This document shows, piece by piece, positions 27,999-38,004 of a stretch of 64,000 nucleotides of DNA; position 1 is the first letter of the stretch; each line of letters begins with the position of its first letter. This stretch comes from Flavobacterium xinjiangense (GTDB lineage Bacteria > Bacteroidota > Bacteroidia > Flavobacteriales > Flavobacteriaceae). The position numbers and the translations under genes were made by a program. Where the stretch lies: assembly GCF_900142885.1 (NCBI RefSeq), contig NZ_FRCL01000004.1:1-64000 (forward strand), given 5' to 3'. The notes below the pieces were generated by a model, which saw only the letters and a list, made by a program, of their open reading frames with translations, ran no database searches and was not told the DNA's origin.

Positions 27999-28712
27999 AT
28001 GGGAAGAGCGTTTGAGTTTAGAAAAGGTAGAAAAATGAAACGTTGGTCAGCAATGGCTAAAGCATTTACCAGAATTGGAAAGGATATCGTGATGGCCGTT
28101 AAAGAAGGTGGTCCAAATCCGGAAGCTAATTCAAGATTAAGAGCAGTTATCCAGAATTCAAAGGCTGCAAATATGCCTAAAGAAAATGTGGAACGTGCCA
28201 TTAAAAAAGCAACTGATAAGGATACTGCCAACTATAAAGAAGTTTTGTTTGAAGGATACGCGCCTCATGGGATTGCAATTCTTGTGGAAACGGCAACAGA
28301 TAACAATAACAGAACTGTTGCGAATGTTAGAAGTTATTTTAACAAATGTAATGGAACAATGGGGACTCAGGGTTCAGTAGAATTTATGTTTGACCATACT
28401 TGTAATTTCAGAATTCCAGCTAACGGAATTGATCCGGAAGAATTAGAATTAGAATTAATCGATTTTGGTGCTGAGGAAGTTTTTGAAGACGAAGATGGTA
28501 TTCTAATTTATGCTCCATTTAATAGTTTTGGAACAATTCAAAAAGAATTGGAAAGCAGAGGTCTTGAAATCCTTTCTTCTGGTTTTGAAAGAATTCCTCA
28601 AATCACTAAAGCATTAACGGAAGCTGAAGTAGCTGATGTTGAGAAACTAATCGAAAAATTAGAAGAAGATGATGACGTAATGAACGTATATCATACGATG
28701 GAAGAGGCATAA
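27999..28712 (+). CDS. yebC: YebC/PmpR-family protein (TACO1-like)
   Basis: The 237-residue protein shows the family's N-terminal MGRAFEFRKGRKMKRWSAMAK, the helical KEGGPNPEANSRLRAVIQNSKAANMP segment, and the acidic middle domain (LIDFGAEEVFEDEDG). YebC-family proteins were long called transcription regulators. More recent work on relatives, including mitochondrial TACO1, supports a role in translation, especially at proline-rich stretches. It has its own promoter and terminator. Confidence 0.94.
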   Translation: MGRAFEFRKGRKMKRWSAMAKAFTRIGKDIVMAVKEGGPNPEANSRLRAVIQNSKAANMPKENVERAIKKATDKDTANYKEVLFEGYAPHGIAILVETATDNNNRTVANVRSYFNKCNGTMGTQGSVEFMFDHTCNFRIPANGIDPEELELELIDFGAEEVFEDEDGILIYAPFNSFGTIQKELESRGLEILSSGFERIPQITKALTEAEVADVEKLIEKLEEDDDVMNVYHTMEEA

Positions 28713-28733
28713 ACTTCATTTCCAATTATAAAT

Positions 28734-28761
28734 AAAACTCTGGCTCCGGCTGGAGTTTTTT
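28734..28761 (+). terminator. Terminator after yebC
   Basis: AAAACTC at 28734-28740 pairs with GAGTTTTTT at 28753-28761, with additional possible pairing in the G+C-rich loop. A T-run follows. Confidence 0.7.
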
Positions 28762-28793
28762 GTCTCAAATTGTACGCATTTAATAGTAAGCCC

Positions 28794-29648
28794 ATGTTAT
28801 TTCTCATTTTAAGTATTCTCTGTAGCGTAACTGTAGGGGTCATTTTCAAAGTCGGCCGAAAATACATTTTAAATACATCCCAAATAGTTGCGTGGAATTA
28901 TGTGTTTGCCCTGCTGCTTTGTTATTTCTTTTATAGCCCTGATTTAAGCGCAATTGACACATCAGCACCCTGGAGTATTTATATTCCGCTAGGGATTTTA
29001 TTACCCACTGTATTTTTGTTTTTAGCGGCTTCCATCAAACACATGGGAATAGTAAAAACAGATGCTGCGCAACGCCTTTCCCTCTTTATTCCTATTATAG
29101 CTTCGCTGTTTATTTTTAGAGAGGAATTTAATAACCTCAAAATTATAGGACTTTTGGTAGGTTTTCCTGCATTATTATTAATTCTATCTAAAGAGTCTAA
29201 GAACACAAACAACAAATGGATTTATCCAGCAGTCGTGTTAGTGGGTTTTGGAGCAATAGACATTTTGTTCAAACAAATCGCCCTAACTACTAGTTTGTCT
29301 TTTACAACTTCGCTATTTCTTGTTTTTGGCATTTCGCTCCTCTTAATTTTGGCAGTAGTTCTTTACGAAATAGCGTTTAAAAAAGTCCAGTTTAAAAGTA
29401 AAAATGTTCTTTTTGGAGCCCTTATAGGAGTTTTTAATTTTGGAAATATTTTATTTTATCTTAAAGCACATCAGGCTTTCGCCAAAAATCCATCTACAGT
29501 ATTTGCTGCAATGAATATGGGCGTGATCATTTTAGGAAGTCTCACAGGCATATTTTTGTTTAAAGAAAAATTAAACACTAAAAATTATGTAGGTCTACTT
29601 TTTGCCTTAGTTGCTATTTTGCTTATTACCTTTTCTCAAGTCCTTTAA
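28794..29648 (+). CDS. DMT-superfamily permease (EamA-like)
   Basis: The 284-residue integral membrane protein has about ten hydrophobic helices arranged as two halves, as in the drug/metabolite transporter superfamily. Examples are MLFLILSILCSVTVGVIFKV at the start and GVIILGSLTGIFLFKEKL near the end, where the glutamate after FLFKE is typical. The substrate is unknown. The frame is open back to a TTG at 28770, but the ATG at 28794 places the start directly before the first membrane helix and is preferred. Confidence 0.8.
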   Translation: MLFLILSILCSVTVGVIFKVGRKYILNTSQIVAWNYVFALLLCYFFYSPDLSAIDTSAPWSIYIPLGILLPTVFLFLAASIKHMGIVKTDAAQRLSLFIPIIASLFIFREEFNNLKIIGLLVGFPALLLILSKESKNTNNKWIYPAVVLVGFGAIDILFKQIALTTSLSFTTSLFLVFGISLLLILAVVLYEIAFKKVQFKSKNVLFGALIGVFNFGNILFYLKAHQAFAKNPSTVFAAMNMGVIILGSLTGIFLFKEKLNTKNYVGLLFALVAILLITFSQVL

Positions 29649-30026
29649 TTAATAAATCAATATACTTATTAGATACTATTTTTAATTGGTATATTACCTG
29701 CTTTATAAATACAACTTAAATAAGAGACTAAAATTAAATGGAGCAGCATTTGCAAATGAGTATCCTCTAATATTATTTTTGATGGTTGCAAGTTCATTAT
29801 ATTTGTAGAATTTTTGCTAAATGTGACACAAAAAAAAATCTTTGAAGCATCGTGATAAAATGAATAGAACATTGTTGCTTCAAATAAAGAATACAAAATT
29901 GAAAAATCAGCCTTTTATGATGATTTTTCAACAGAATATAACCGTTGATTGAATTAATATAGTCAATTAACTAAATATTCCTAATAAAGAATATCGTTCT
30001 ACGGAACGCTTTAAATTATAACATCT
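29649..30026. other. A+T-rich spacer before the PLP-fold gene, with a -7 box
   Basis: No gene is seen. TATATTTG at 29798-29805 is a perfect plus-strand -7 match with a TTG 16 bp upstream (29779-29781). This would give an unusually long untranslated leader of about 210 nt for the gene at 30027. AATATAC (near 29659) and GTATATT (near 29688) may form a weak hairpin after the permease gene. Confidence 0.4.
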
Positions 30027-32099
30027 ATGACAAACAATATTTTAATTGAAAATCAATATAAAAGAACAAGTTTATTTGAAAAAGAAAATGTAAACTATTT
30101 AGTTCGTATTTTAAAAAGATTCAATACCGTACCAAAGATAAATAACATCAATATTATCACCTCAACCCGTGAGCCTGATATTTTCAAAATTGTACCCAAT
30201 AAATCGATTATAATTGGTTCTTCCTTCTTAGACAAGCCCATATTAGCGTTAGTTTATTTAAGATATGGTATCGAATGGCAGTTATGGTATAAAGCTTTGG
30301 ATAACGAAAAAAAAGATACTGTATTATGTGATATCGCGGCACTTGAAGTGATCCGAATATTTTATAATTTACTACCTAAAGCTGATAAAGAAAAATTAGA
30401 AAATCTTGATTATGTTTTAATTAATTTAATTAAAAATGGTAGCGATTTAAATACTGAATATACATTAAACCACGAAGAGCTGCAATCTTTTCATGGCTTA
30501 AAAAATTCAGACCACGAACTTAAAGAATCTTGGAAACCTATTGTTGAAAATCTGGCAAAACCTACAGAATACTTATTGATGTCCGGAGGAGATCTTAGAT
30601 TGAACATCGACGAAATTCATTTGCTAAATAAGTACGGATGCCGCCCATTCCCAAGACCTGATGCATTTACTTTTGCCTCGTCTACAGCCTCAAGCGTTTC
30701 AAATTTTGCTTTTGATAAAACAGATAAAGTTAGAAGTATATTAATTAGAAACAGTTTGAAAAATGGTTTTAAAAATACTACTATCGAGTTTTCTGAATTA
30801 CTAAAAAACAACCTTAGAAAAATATTCAAATTAAATGAGGAATGCGAAATAATTTTTTCACCATCAGGGACTGATTCTTCACTTCAAATAGCAGCTATAA
30901 CACAAATTATTTCAGATAAAGAAATTACACATATTCTGGTCGCGTCTGATGAAACTGGCAGTGGTGTTGCTGCGGCCTTAAAAGGATATCATTTTGAAAA
31001 CACAACAGCTTTAAATTATCCGATAAAAAAAGGTGATAAAATTGAAGGTTTTAGAGATGTTGATTTAATTGAAATCCCTTTTAGAGATGAAAATGGCGCG
31101 TTAAAATCTTCTAATCAATTAGATGAAGAAGTATTTAATGCTGTTTCCAGAACCAAAGATCTAGGCAGGCACGTAGTGCTGCATACGATGGATCAATCAA
31201 AATTAGGCTATCAATCTCCTAGCGACGATTTTATTAAAAAATTAAATACACTTGAAAATTTATCAATTCAGATAATTGTAGATGGTTCACAGCTTAGATT
31301 AGATCCAAAAGACATCCAAAATTATTTAAATAAAGGATATATCGTTACCATAACAGGGAGTAAATTCTTTACAGGTCCTCCATATTGCGGAGCATTAATA
31401 CTGCCTGAAAATGTCAATAAATTAATTCAATCTGTAAAAACCAAATTGCCCAAAGGTTTAACTAAATATTACAACCATTCCGATTGGCCGACTTCTTGGT
31501 TCTGTTCAAATGAATTATCTGATGGTTATAACTATGGTTCCTATATGCGCTGGAATGCTGCCGTAGTTGAAATGGACCGATATTACAAAACACCTATTTT
31601 ATATCGAAATATGGGTATTGAGATGTTTTGCAATTTTGTTGACGACTCCATCAAAGAGGCCACTTTTTTACAGCCTATTTATGGTGATGAAAACAAAACG
31701 AAGTGTTACAGCAGTAAAGAGTTTGGAATAAGAAATATCCGCACCATTTTTCCGTTCTTTATTTTTAAAGACAATGAAGTCTTATCTGTTGAAAAAGTTA
31801 AAAAACTTTATACTTTACTAAATTCCGATTTGTCCGATCAGTTTGAAGATTCCTCTTTAGAAATCATCCGACTTGCTGCCCAAAAATGTCATATTGGTCA
31901 AGCAGTTAATGTAAAATATACTAATGAAATTGAAAGTGCTATTTTAAGAATTAGTTTGGGTTCAAGAGTTATTTCTGAAAGTTGGGTTAATAGAGATATT
32001 AGTCTCTTTTTTAGAAATATAGAATTACAAATGAGTCAGATCACAATCACCATTAAAAAGATAGAATTGATCCTTAGTAATCCTGAATTACTGAAATAG
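30027..32099 (+). CDS. Large PLP-dependent fold-type I enzyme of unknown function
   Basis: The 690-residue soluble protein has an N-terminal region (about 1-195) I do not recognise, then a core resembling aminotransferase/cysteine-desulfurase folds. IIFSPSGTDSSLQIAAI near 283 resembles the phosphate-binding loop. IIVDGSQLRLD near 417 has the Asp expected to pair with the pyridine nitrogen. TITGSKFFTGPPYCGALI near 443 has the likely Schiff-base Lys. The motif RPFPRPDAFTFASSTASSVS near 207 has no counterpart I know. About 200 further residues follow the lysine. No signal or membrane segment is seen. A convergent terminator separates it from a PLP cysteine-synthase-like gene. Reaction and substrate are unknown. 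Confidence 0.7.
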   Translation: MTNNILIENQYKRTSLFEKENVNYLVRILKRFNTVPKINNINIITSTREPDIFKIVPNKSIIIGSSFLDKPILALVYLRYGIEWQLWYKALDNEKKDTVLCDIAALEVIRIFYNLLPKADKEKLENLDYVLINLIKNGSDLNTEYTLNHEELQSFHGLKNSDHELKESWKPIVENLAKPTEYLLMSGGDLRLNIDEIHLLNKYGCRPFPRPDAFTFASSTASSVSNFAFDKTDKVRSILIRNSLKNGFKNTTIEFSELLKNNLRKIFKLNEECEIIFSPSGTDSSLQIAAITQIISDKEITHILVASDETGSGVAAALKGYHFENTTALNYPIKKGDKIEGFRDVDLIEIPFRDENGALKSSNQLDEEVFNAVSRTKDLGRHVVLHTMDQSKLGYQSPSDDFIKKLNTLENLSIQIIVDGSQLRLDPKDIQNYLNKGYIVTITGSKFFTGPPYCGALILPENVNKLIQSVKTKLPKGLTKYYNHSDWPTSWFCSNELSDGYNYGSYMRWNAAVVEMDRYYKTPILYRNMGIEMFCNFVDDSIKEATFLQPIYGDENKTKCYSSKEFGIRNIRTIFPFFIFKDNEVLSVEKVKKLYTLLNSDLSDQFEDSSLEIIRLAAQKCHIGQAVNVKYTNEIESAILRISLGSRVISESWVNRDISLFFRNIELQMSQITITIKKIELILSNPELLK

Positions 32100-32118
32100 T
32101 GTTATGAGAAGTCAAAAA

Positions 32119-32152
32119 AAAAGTCCCATTTGCATCAGCAAATGGGACTTTT
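32119..32152. terminator. Bidirectional terminator at 32.1 kb
   Basis: A perfect 15-bp stem, AAAAGTCCCATTTGC (32119-32133) with its complement (32138-32152) and a 4-nt ATCA loop, lies between two convergent genes. Confidence 0.9.
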
Positions 32153-32170
32153 AATTTATAATTGTAAATT

Positions 32171-33211
32171 CTATTTTATAAATTCTATTTTTTGAGCTTC
32201 TTCTTCATTGATGCTGTCAAAGAAACCTTGTTCATTCATCCAGTCGTCACTAAATACTTTACTCATATAACGAGAACCATGATCTGGAAAAATAGCAATT
32301 ACATTACTGTCTTTGTTAAATTCTCCGTCTTCGGCGTATTGTTTAATGGCTTGCATTACTGCACCAGAAGTATATCCTACAAATAAACCTTCTTTTTTTA
32401 CAATTTCTCTGGCAGCATGAGCACTTTCTTCATCGGTAACTTTCATGAACTTATCAATAATATCAAAATCTGTTGCAGAAGGAATTAAGTTTTTACCCAA
32501 ACCTTCTATTCTGTAAGGATAAATTTCATCATTGTCAAACTCTCCTGTTTCATGGTATTTTTTTAATACTGAACCAAAAGCATCTACACCTAAAACTCTA
32601 ATATTTGGATTTTGTTCTTTCAAGTATTTTGCAGTTCCTGAAATAGTACCACCAGTTCCGCTACAAGCGATAAGATGCGTTATTTTACCATTTGTTTGTT
32701 TCCAAATTTCTGGTCCGGTAGATTTATAATGTGCGTCAATATTCAATTGATTAAAATATTGATTGATATATACAGAACCTTTAGTTTCTTCATGTAAACG
32801 TTTGGCAACATTGTAATACGAACGCTCGTCATCGGCAGAAACATGAGCAGGACACACATAAACTTTAGCTCCTAAACTACGAAGCATATCTATTTTATCT
32901 TTGGATGATTTTGAACTAACAGCAAGAATACAACTATAACCTTTTATAATGCTTACCATTGCTAAACTAAAACCAGTATTCCCAGATGTAGTTTCAATTA
33001 TGGTGTCGCCAGGAGATAAAATACCTCTCTTTTCAGCCTCTTCAATTATGTATAAAGCAATTCTATCTTTAGAAGAATGTCCCGGATTAAAAGCTTCTAC
33101 TTTAGCATAGAAATTACCTTCTAAATCTTCGGTGACTCTATTTAGCTTAATAAGTGGAGTATTACCTATTAATTCTAATACATTATTATAAGCGTTTATT
33201 TCTTCTTTCAT
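32171..33211 (-). CDS. PLP-dependent cysteine synthase family protein
   Basis: The 346-residue fold-type II enzyme has [14 protein letters not shown] near residue 13, the Schiff-base lysine in [14 protein letters not shown] near residue 44, the phosphate loop [11 protein letters not shown] and [10 protein letters not shown]. These fit cysteine synthase (CysK/CysM) or cystathionine beta-synthase-like enzymes, which replace the beta-substituent of serine derivatives. No CBS regulatory domain is present. The catalytic SSK where CysK has SVK leaves the exact substrate open. The ATG at 33211 is preferred to an upstream TTG at 33229. Confidence 0.88.
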   Translation of the reverse strand: MKEEINAYNNVLELIGNTPLIKLNRVTEDLEGNFYAKVEAFNPGHSSKDRIALYIIEEAEKRGILSPGDTIIETTSGNTGFSLAMVSIIKGYSCILAVSSKSSKDKIDMLRSLGAKVYVCPAHVSADDERSYYNVAKRLHEETKGSVYINQYFNQLNIDAHYKSTGPEIWKQTNGKITHLIACSGTGGTISGTAKYLKEQNPNIRVLGVDAFGSVLKKYHETGEFDNDEIYPYRIEGLGKNLIPSATDFDIIDKFMKVTDEESAHAAREIVKKEGLFVGYTSGAVMQAIKQYAEDGEFNKDSNVIAIFPDHGSRYMSKVFSDDWMNEQGFFDSINEEEAQKIEFIK

Positions 33212-33281
33212 AAAAAAATAGTTACTCAAGATTCTTTTTATTTAATCTCGAAACATGGCAAATTTAACAAAAATTTTTGAA

Positions 33282-35342
33282 TTACTTTTTTATTTCTTCT
33301 AAATCTAATAAAAAACTGAATTCTTTGGCTAATTCCTTTAAGGCTTCAAATCTACCTGATGCTCCTCCGTGGCCAGCTTCCATGTTTGTATCAAGATATA
33401 AAACGGTGTCATTTGTTTTCATGGTTCTTAATTTAGCCACCCATTTAGCGGGCTCCCAGTACTGCACTTGCGAATCGTGAAGACCCGTAGAAACATACAT
33501 ATTAGGATAATTTTGTTTTTTTATATTATCATACGGGGAATAGGATAACATATAATTATAATATTTCTTCTTGTTTGGATTTCCCCATTCATCATACTCA
33601 CCGGTTGTAAGCGGAATACTATCATCAAGCATTGTAGTTATTACATCTACAAAAGCAACCTGTGCTATAACACCATTATATAAATCCGGTGCCATATTTA
33701 CCACTACACCCATTAATAATCCACCTGCAGAGCCACCTTCGGCATATAAATGAGCTGGTGAAGTATATTTTTGTTCTATTAAAAATTTGGAACAATCAAT
33801 AAAGTCTGTGAATGTATTTTTCTTTTTTAATAATTTTCCGTCCTCATACCATTGTCTTCCCAGATCTTCCCCACCTCGAATGTGTGCAATTGCATATATA
33901 AATCCTCTATCCAATAACGACAATCTCGTAGAGGAAAAAGTAGCATCCATAGAATGCCCGTAAGAGCCATAAGCATATTGAAGCAATGGATTTTTACCGT
34001 CTTTTATTAATTCTTTTCGGTACACCATTGAAATTGGCACTTTTGTCCCATCAGTTGCGGTTGCCCAAATGCGTTCTTCGGTGTAATTATTTTTATCGAA
34101 TTTACCTCCTAAAACCTGCTGTTCTTTTTTGATTTCTTTCTCTCTGGTTTTCATATTGAAATCAATAACCGAAGAAGGAGTTGTCATTGATTGGTATCCA
34201 TAACGTAAAATTTCTGTGTCAAAATCAACATTCGTTGTGGTATAAGCGGTATACGTTTCGCTTTCAAAAGGTAAATAATATTCCTCTTCCCCACTCCAAG
34301 GCATGATTCGAATTTTATTCAAACCATTCGAACGTTCTTCAACCACTAGATAATTGGCGAAAATTTCGATATCTTCTAACAAGACATCTTCGCGATGCGC
34401 TAAAACTTCTTTCCAATTCTCTTTTGAGGTAGCCGTTTCCGGTGTTTTCATCAACTTGAAATTCTCCGCATCATCCGCATTCGTCATTATATAAAAACTG
34501 TCTTTATAATGATTAATGCTGTATTCAACTCCTCGAATTCGTTTTTGAAAAATTTCAAATTTTCCATCAGGATTGTCTGCATTTAGAATTCTATACTCAG
34601 TGGTTAATGTACTTCCTGACTCAATTGCAAGGTATTTTTTGGATTTGGATTTTGCAATTTCTACATTATAAGTATCATCTTTTTCGAAATAAACTAAAAT
34701 ATCATCAGCTTGTTTAGAACCCAATTTATGTTTGAAAATTTTATCCGAACGCAAAGTAACTTCGTCTTGGCTGGAATAAAAGATCGTTTTATTGTCATTT
34801 GCCCAAACGGCACTTCCCGTAACTTTTTCTATTATATCTTCTAAAATTTCGTTGGTTTCCAAGCTCTTAATCTGAATGGTATATATTCTTCTGCCGACGG
34901 TATCAAAACTAAAAACAGCTAATTTGTTGTCTGGACTAACACTCAAACCACCCAATTGAAAATAGGATTGGCCTTGGGCCATTTCATTACAATCAAACAT
35001 GATTTCTTCTTTTGCCGAAAGGCTTTCTTTTTTTCGAGAATAAATAGGATAGTCTTTTCCTTTCTCAAAACGGGTAATATAGTAATAACCATTGTACAAA
35101 TAAGGAACAGATTCGTCATCTTCCTTTATTCTGGCTTTCATTTCTTCAAATAATTCTTTTTGGAAATCTTTCGTATGAGCAGTCATTTTTTGATAATACT
35201 CATTCTCCTTGTTCAAATAATCAATAACTTCAGGATTTTCCCTGTCGTTCATCCAAAAATAATTATCGGTTCTTGTGTGTCCTAAATTTTCTAGTGTTTT
35301 AGGAATTATTTTAGCAACAGGTGGTTGTATATTTTCTGACAT
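33282..35342 (-). CDS. ptrB: Oligopeptidase B-type S9 serine peptidase
   Basis: The 686-residue enzyme cleaves short peptides, typically after basic residues. The N-terminal beta-propeller (with NYFWMNDRENPEVIDYL near residue 27) restricts substrate size. The C-terminal hydrolase domain has the S9A signature AEGGSAGGLLMGVVVNM with the nucleophile Ser, the Asp in TGLHDSQVQY and the His in EAGHGGASGRFE. The GGSAGGLL form is typical of oligopeptidase B over prolyl oligopeptidase. No signal peptide is seen, so it is probably cytoplasmic. Confidence 0.92.
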   Translation of the reverse strand: MSENIQPPVAKIIPKTLENLGHTRTDNYFWMNDRENPEVIDYLNKENEYYQKMTAHTKDFQKELFEEMKARIKEDDESVPYLYNGYYYITRFEKGKDYPIYSRKKESLSAKEEIMFDCNEMAQGQSYFQLGGLSVSPDNKLAVFSFDTVGRRIYTIQIKSLETNEILEDIIEKVTGSAVWANDNKTIFYSSQDEVTLRSDKIFKHKLGSKQADDILVYFEKDDTYNVEIAKSKSKKYLAIESGSTLTTEYRILNADNPDGKFEIFQKRIRGVEYSINHYKDSFYIMTNADDAENFKLMKTPETATSKENWKEVLAHREDVLLEDIEIFANYLVVEERSNGLNKIRIMPWSGEEEYYLPFESETYTAYTTTNVDFDTEILRYGYQSMTTPSSVIDFNMKTREKEIKKEQQVLGGKFDKNNYTEERIWATATDGTKVPISMVYRKELIKDGKNPLLQYAYGSYGHSMDATFSSTRLSLLDRGFIYAIAHIRGGEDLGRQWYEDGKLLKKKNTFTDFIDCSKFLIEQKYTSPAHLYAEGGSAGGLLMGVVVNMAPDLYNGVIAQVAFVDVITTMLDDSIPLTTGEYDEWGNPNKKKYYNYMLSYSPYDNIKKQNYPNMYVSTGLHDSQVQYWEPAKWVAKLRTMKTNDTVLYLDTNMEAGHGGASGRFEALKELAKEFSFLLDLEEIKK

Positions 35343-35427
35343 TTTTATACGTTTTATTTAATATTTGAATTTACAAAAATAGAACAAAGCCGATTTAAAA
35401 CACGTCGGTTTTTCATCTAATTTAACA

Positions 35428-35457
35428 TTGCTTATTCCTTCAAATGTAGTAATTTCG
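35428..35457 (+). promoter_or_regulatory. Candidate promoter of ybaB
   Basis: TTG (35428-35430), 19 bp, TAATTTCG (35450-35457) matches with one mismatch. It lies about 28 bp before the ATG at 35485 and argues against a longer N-terminal extension. Confidence 0.5.
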
Positions 35458-35484
35458 TATTTCAATAATTTAAAAATTATCAAA

Positions 35485-35805
35485 ATGGATTTAATGGGAA
35501 TGATGGGAAAACTTAAAGAGACCCAACAAAAAATAGAGGATACAAAAAAACGTCTGGATACCGTACTTATCGATGAGCAAAGTACAGATGGTTTATTGAA
35601 AGTAACTTTGACTGCAAACAGAAAAATAAAATCAATTACAATTGACGATACTTTATTGGAAGACAAAGATCAACTGGAAGATTATTTGATTTTAACTCTG
35701 AATAAAGCCATTGAAAAAGCGACAAAAACAAATGAAGCTGAACTTGATGCTGTCGCAAAAATGGATATGCCAATGATTCCAGGAATGGATAATTTGTTTA
35801 AGTAA
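35485..35805 (+). CDS. YbaB/EbfC nucleoid-associated protein
   Basis: This is a 106-residue small DNA-binding protein. [20 protein letters not shown] forms the usual N-terminal coiled helix, followed by [23 protein letters not shown], the conserved beta strands, and a helical C terminus. Family members bind DNA as dimers and help organise the nucleoid. The frame is open upstream to 35428, but the promoter and family length favour the ATG at 35485. In many bacteria the gene lies beside recR or dnaX; here it does not. The lipoprotein gene follows by 19 bp. Confidence 0.9.
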   Translation: MDLMGMMGKLKETQQKIEDTKKRLDTVLIDEQSTDGLLKVTLTANRKIKSITIDDTLLEDKDQLEDYLILTLNKAIEKATKTNEAELDAVAKMDMPMIPGMDNLFK

Positions 35806-35824
35806 TAGTATTACCAAGTAATAT

Positions 35825-36805
35825 ATGAAATCAATATTGAAATTATTGGCGCTTAATTGCGCCATTTTTTTTGTTTCTTGTAGTGGAGAAACATCAACGG
35901 AAGTTAATCAAAACCAAATCAAAGATGATTTTACTTATATAACAGTAAACTCAACAGGGAAAATCAATAAAATTGGAAACAACACTGGTGCCATTTCTTC
36001 CTATTCAGAATTTAATGGTGTAAATCCATCTTCCTTTTTAAATTTGAATACTATTTCTTCAAATGCAAATAAAATATTTTTAGTAGAACATCTCCCTCCA
36101 AAAGATAAATTGTTTGTTTTTGACAAAAACACTAATTCAACCATTTCAAAAGAATTAATTTATCCAATCGCTATAACAGGAACGGAGCCCACTTTAGTCT
36201 CTTTGCAATGGAATGAATTAACCAATCAGTTATTTGCTGTAATTGCCTCTAATCCTAATCTTAACGGGGACGATTTATGTTATTTTGTAACAATTAATCT
36301 CGTTAATTTTGAAGTTAATTATACAGGAATTTCTTTTAACCAGAAAGGTTCTTTTTCGACTTTTATAAATGACAACAAATTCTATAGTACTTCTATAAAC
36401 GACCAGACAATTGAAATAAATCCAGAAAACAACACTTCAAAGCCATTGCGTTTTAACAGTACCAATTCTAGCGTTTTATTTACAAAAGCTGGAATGTCTT
36501 CAAACAACATCTTGTTTGGTGTTAAAGCGGCGACAGGGAATGTAATCGGAGTTAGTCTTGTCAAATTTGACTTAACAAGTAACATTACTACAGCTATTTT
36601 ACCAAACGAAGTATACGGTATAATTAACTCTTCAGGTAAAGGATTTATTGACAAAACAAATAATCAATACGTCAATTATGTAATAAAAGAAAAACAAACC
36701 GGTTTATTGAAATACAATATCTCATCTAACTCAACAGAATTTGTAGCCGTAAATAAATCTGGCATAGATAATAACATGATTATTATAGAAAAAGCATCTA
36801 ACTAA
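35825..36805 (+). CDS. Hypothetical lipoprotein
   Basis: The 326-residue protein begins with a lipoprotein signal (MKSILKLLALNCAIFFVSCS, with a VSC lipobox). The rest is rich in Asn, Ser and Thr with alternating beta-type strands such as SNKIFLV- and KLFVFDKN-like segments, suggesting a beta-propeller or a similar all-beta fold. No catalytic motif is recognised. It is closely downstream of ybaB and ends at a bidirectional hairpin. Confidence 0.65.
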   Translation: MKSILKLLALNCAIFFVSCSGETSTEVNQNQIKDDFTYITVNSTGKINKIGNNTGAISSYSEFNGVNPSSFLNLNTISSNANKIFLVEHLPPKDKLFVFDKNTNSTISKELIYPIAITGTEPTLVSLQWNELTNQLFAVIASNPNLNGDDLCYFVTINLVNFEVNYTGISFNQKGSFSTFINDNKFYSTSINDQTIEINPENNTSKPLRFNSTNSSVLFTKAGMSSNNILFGVKAATGNVIGVSLVKFDLTSNITTAILPNEVYGIINSSGKGFIDKTNNQYVNYVIKEKQTGLLKYNISSNSTEFVAVNKSGIDNNMIIIEKASN

Positions 36806-36867
36806 ATAAACTTCTTTTAAATTGATTTATTCTAACAATTCCTAAAATAAGCAATTGTCTAAATAAA

Positions 36868-36912
36868 AAAAAGGTACAAAGTTTTTAACATTGTCAAAAA
36901 CTTTGAACCTTA
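36868..36912. terminator. Bidirectional terminator at 36.9 kb
   Basis: AAGGT-a-CAAAGTTTTT pairs with AAAAACTTTG-a-ACCTT, with one A-A mismatch and a 9-nt loop, between convergent genes. Confidence 0.75.
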
Positions 36913-36934
36913 AACTTTAAATAAATTTTACAAA

Positions 36935-37960
36935 CTAGAAAATTAATTTTTCTAAAGTTTCCAAAACATATGTATGCATTACTTCTCGATAATCAAGATG
37001 CGTGACGATTCTTAATTTTCCATGACCCATAGAACTAATGGAAATATTTTTCTGTTTTAATGTTTCTATCAAAACGGTATCACTAACATTATTTGCCAAA
37101 GAAAAGATTAAAATATTAGTTTCAACTGGCTCTACTGATGCGACCCAATTCACTTTTTTCAACACTTCTGCTATTTCTTTAGCTCTTCTATGATCTTCGG
37201 TAAGGCGCTCCATATTATGATCTAAAGCATAAATTCCGGCTGCGGCCAAATATCCTACCTGACGCATTCCTCCTCCTAATATTTTTCTGATTCGTAAAGC
37301 TCTGTGAATTGTTGCCTTATCAGCCAATAAAACAGAACCAATAGGCGCTCCAAGTCCTTTGGACAAACAAACAGAAATGGTGTCAAACAATTTCCCGAAT
37401 TGTTTTGGGTCTTGTTTTTTGGCCACCAATGCATTCCAAATTCGGGCTCCATCCAGATGAAACTTCAAATTATTGGCATCGCAAACCTGTTTTATTTTTT
37501 GTAAATCTTGCAGTTCATAACAAGCACCACCACCTTTATTGGTTGTATTCTCTACACATACCAAACTGGTTAAGGGACTGTGATAAAACTCCGGATCATT
37601 AATGGCTCCCGCAACTTGTTGGGCAGTAATCATTCCGCGATTTCCATCCAATAAACAACAGGAAACGCCGCTGTTAAAAGAAACGCCACCACCTTCGTAG
37701 TGATACACATGAGCATATTTGTCGGCTATTAATTGCTCTCCTGGTTGCGTATGTAATTTTATTGCCGTTTGATTTGCCATCGTTCCGGAAGGAAAAAAAA
37801 GACCTGCTTCCATACCAAACATTTTGGCAACTTTGGCTTCAAGCTCAATAACTGTGGGATCTTGTTTATATACGTCATCGCCTACTTGGGCATTAAACAT
37901 ATACTGTAACATTTCGTGTGAAGGCTTGGTAATCGTATCGCTAACTAAATTTATTTCCAT
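36935..37960 (-). CDS. ltaE: Low-specificity L-threonine aldolase
   Basis: The 341-residue PLP enzyme splits threonine to glycine and acetaldehyde. MEINLVSDTITKPS at the start is typical. The PLP lysine is Lys201 in SVCLSKGLGAPIGS. HLDGARIWNA near residue 168 carries the Asp that contacts the cofactor, and FPSGTMANQTA near 56 is the phosphate-binding loop. It is transcribed alone, divergently from prfB. Confidence 0.94.
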   Translation of the reverse strand: MEINLVSDTITKPSHEMLQYMFNAQVGDDVYKQDPTVIELEAKVAKMFGMEAGLFFPSGTMANQTAIKLHTQPGEQLIADKYAHVYHYEGGGVSFNSGVSCCLLDGNRGMITAQQVAGAINDPEFYHSPLTSLVCVENTTNKGGGACYELQDLQKIKQVCDANNLKFHLDGARIWNALVAKKQDPKQFGKLFDTISVCLSKGLGAPIGSVLLADKATIHRALRIRKILGGGMRQVGYLAAAGIYALDHNMERLTEDHRRAKEIAEVLKKVNWVASVEPVETNILIFSLANNVSDTVLIETLKQKNISISSMGHGKLRIVTHLDYREVMHTYVLETLEKLIF

Positions 37961-37984
37961 GTATTTACTTTATATTTATGTTAC

Positions 37985-38004
37985 GGACAAGTTGCGTCTT
38001 GTCC
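37985..38004. repeat. Inverted repeat overlapping the prfB -33 box
   Basis: GGACAAG (37985-37991) and CTTGTCC (37998-38004) are perfect 7-bp complements with a 6-bp spacer. The repeat contains the TTG of the prfB promoter and lies between ltaE and prfB. It may be an operator or a fortuitous hairpin. Confidence 0.4.

Noticed and set aside
29669..29896. Small minus-strand open frame before the PLP-fold gene
   Set aside because: There is no promoter or recognisable motif, and the composition is that of A+T-rich spacer.
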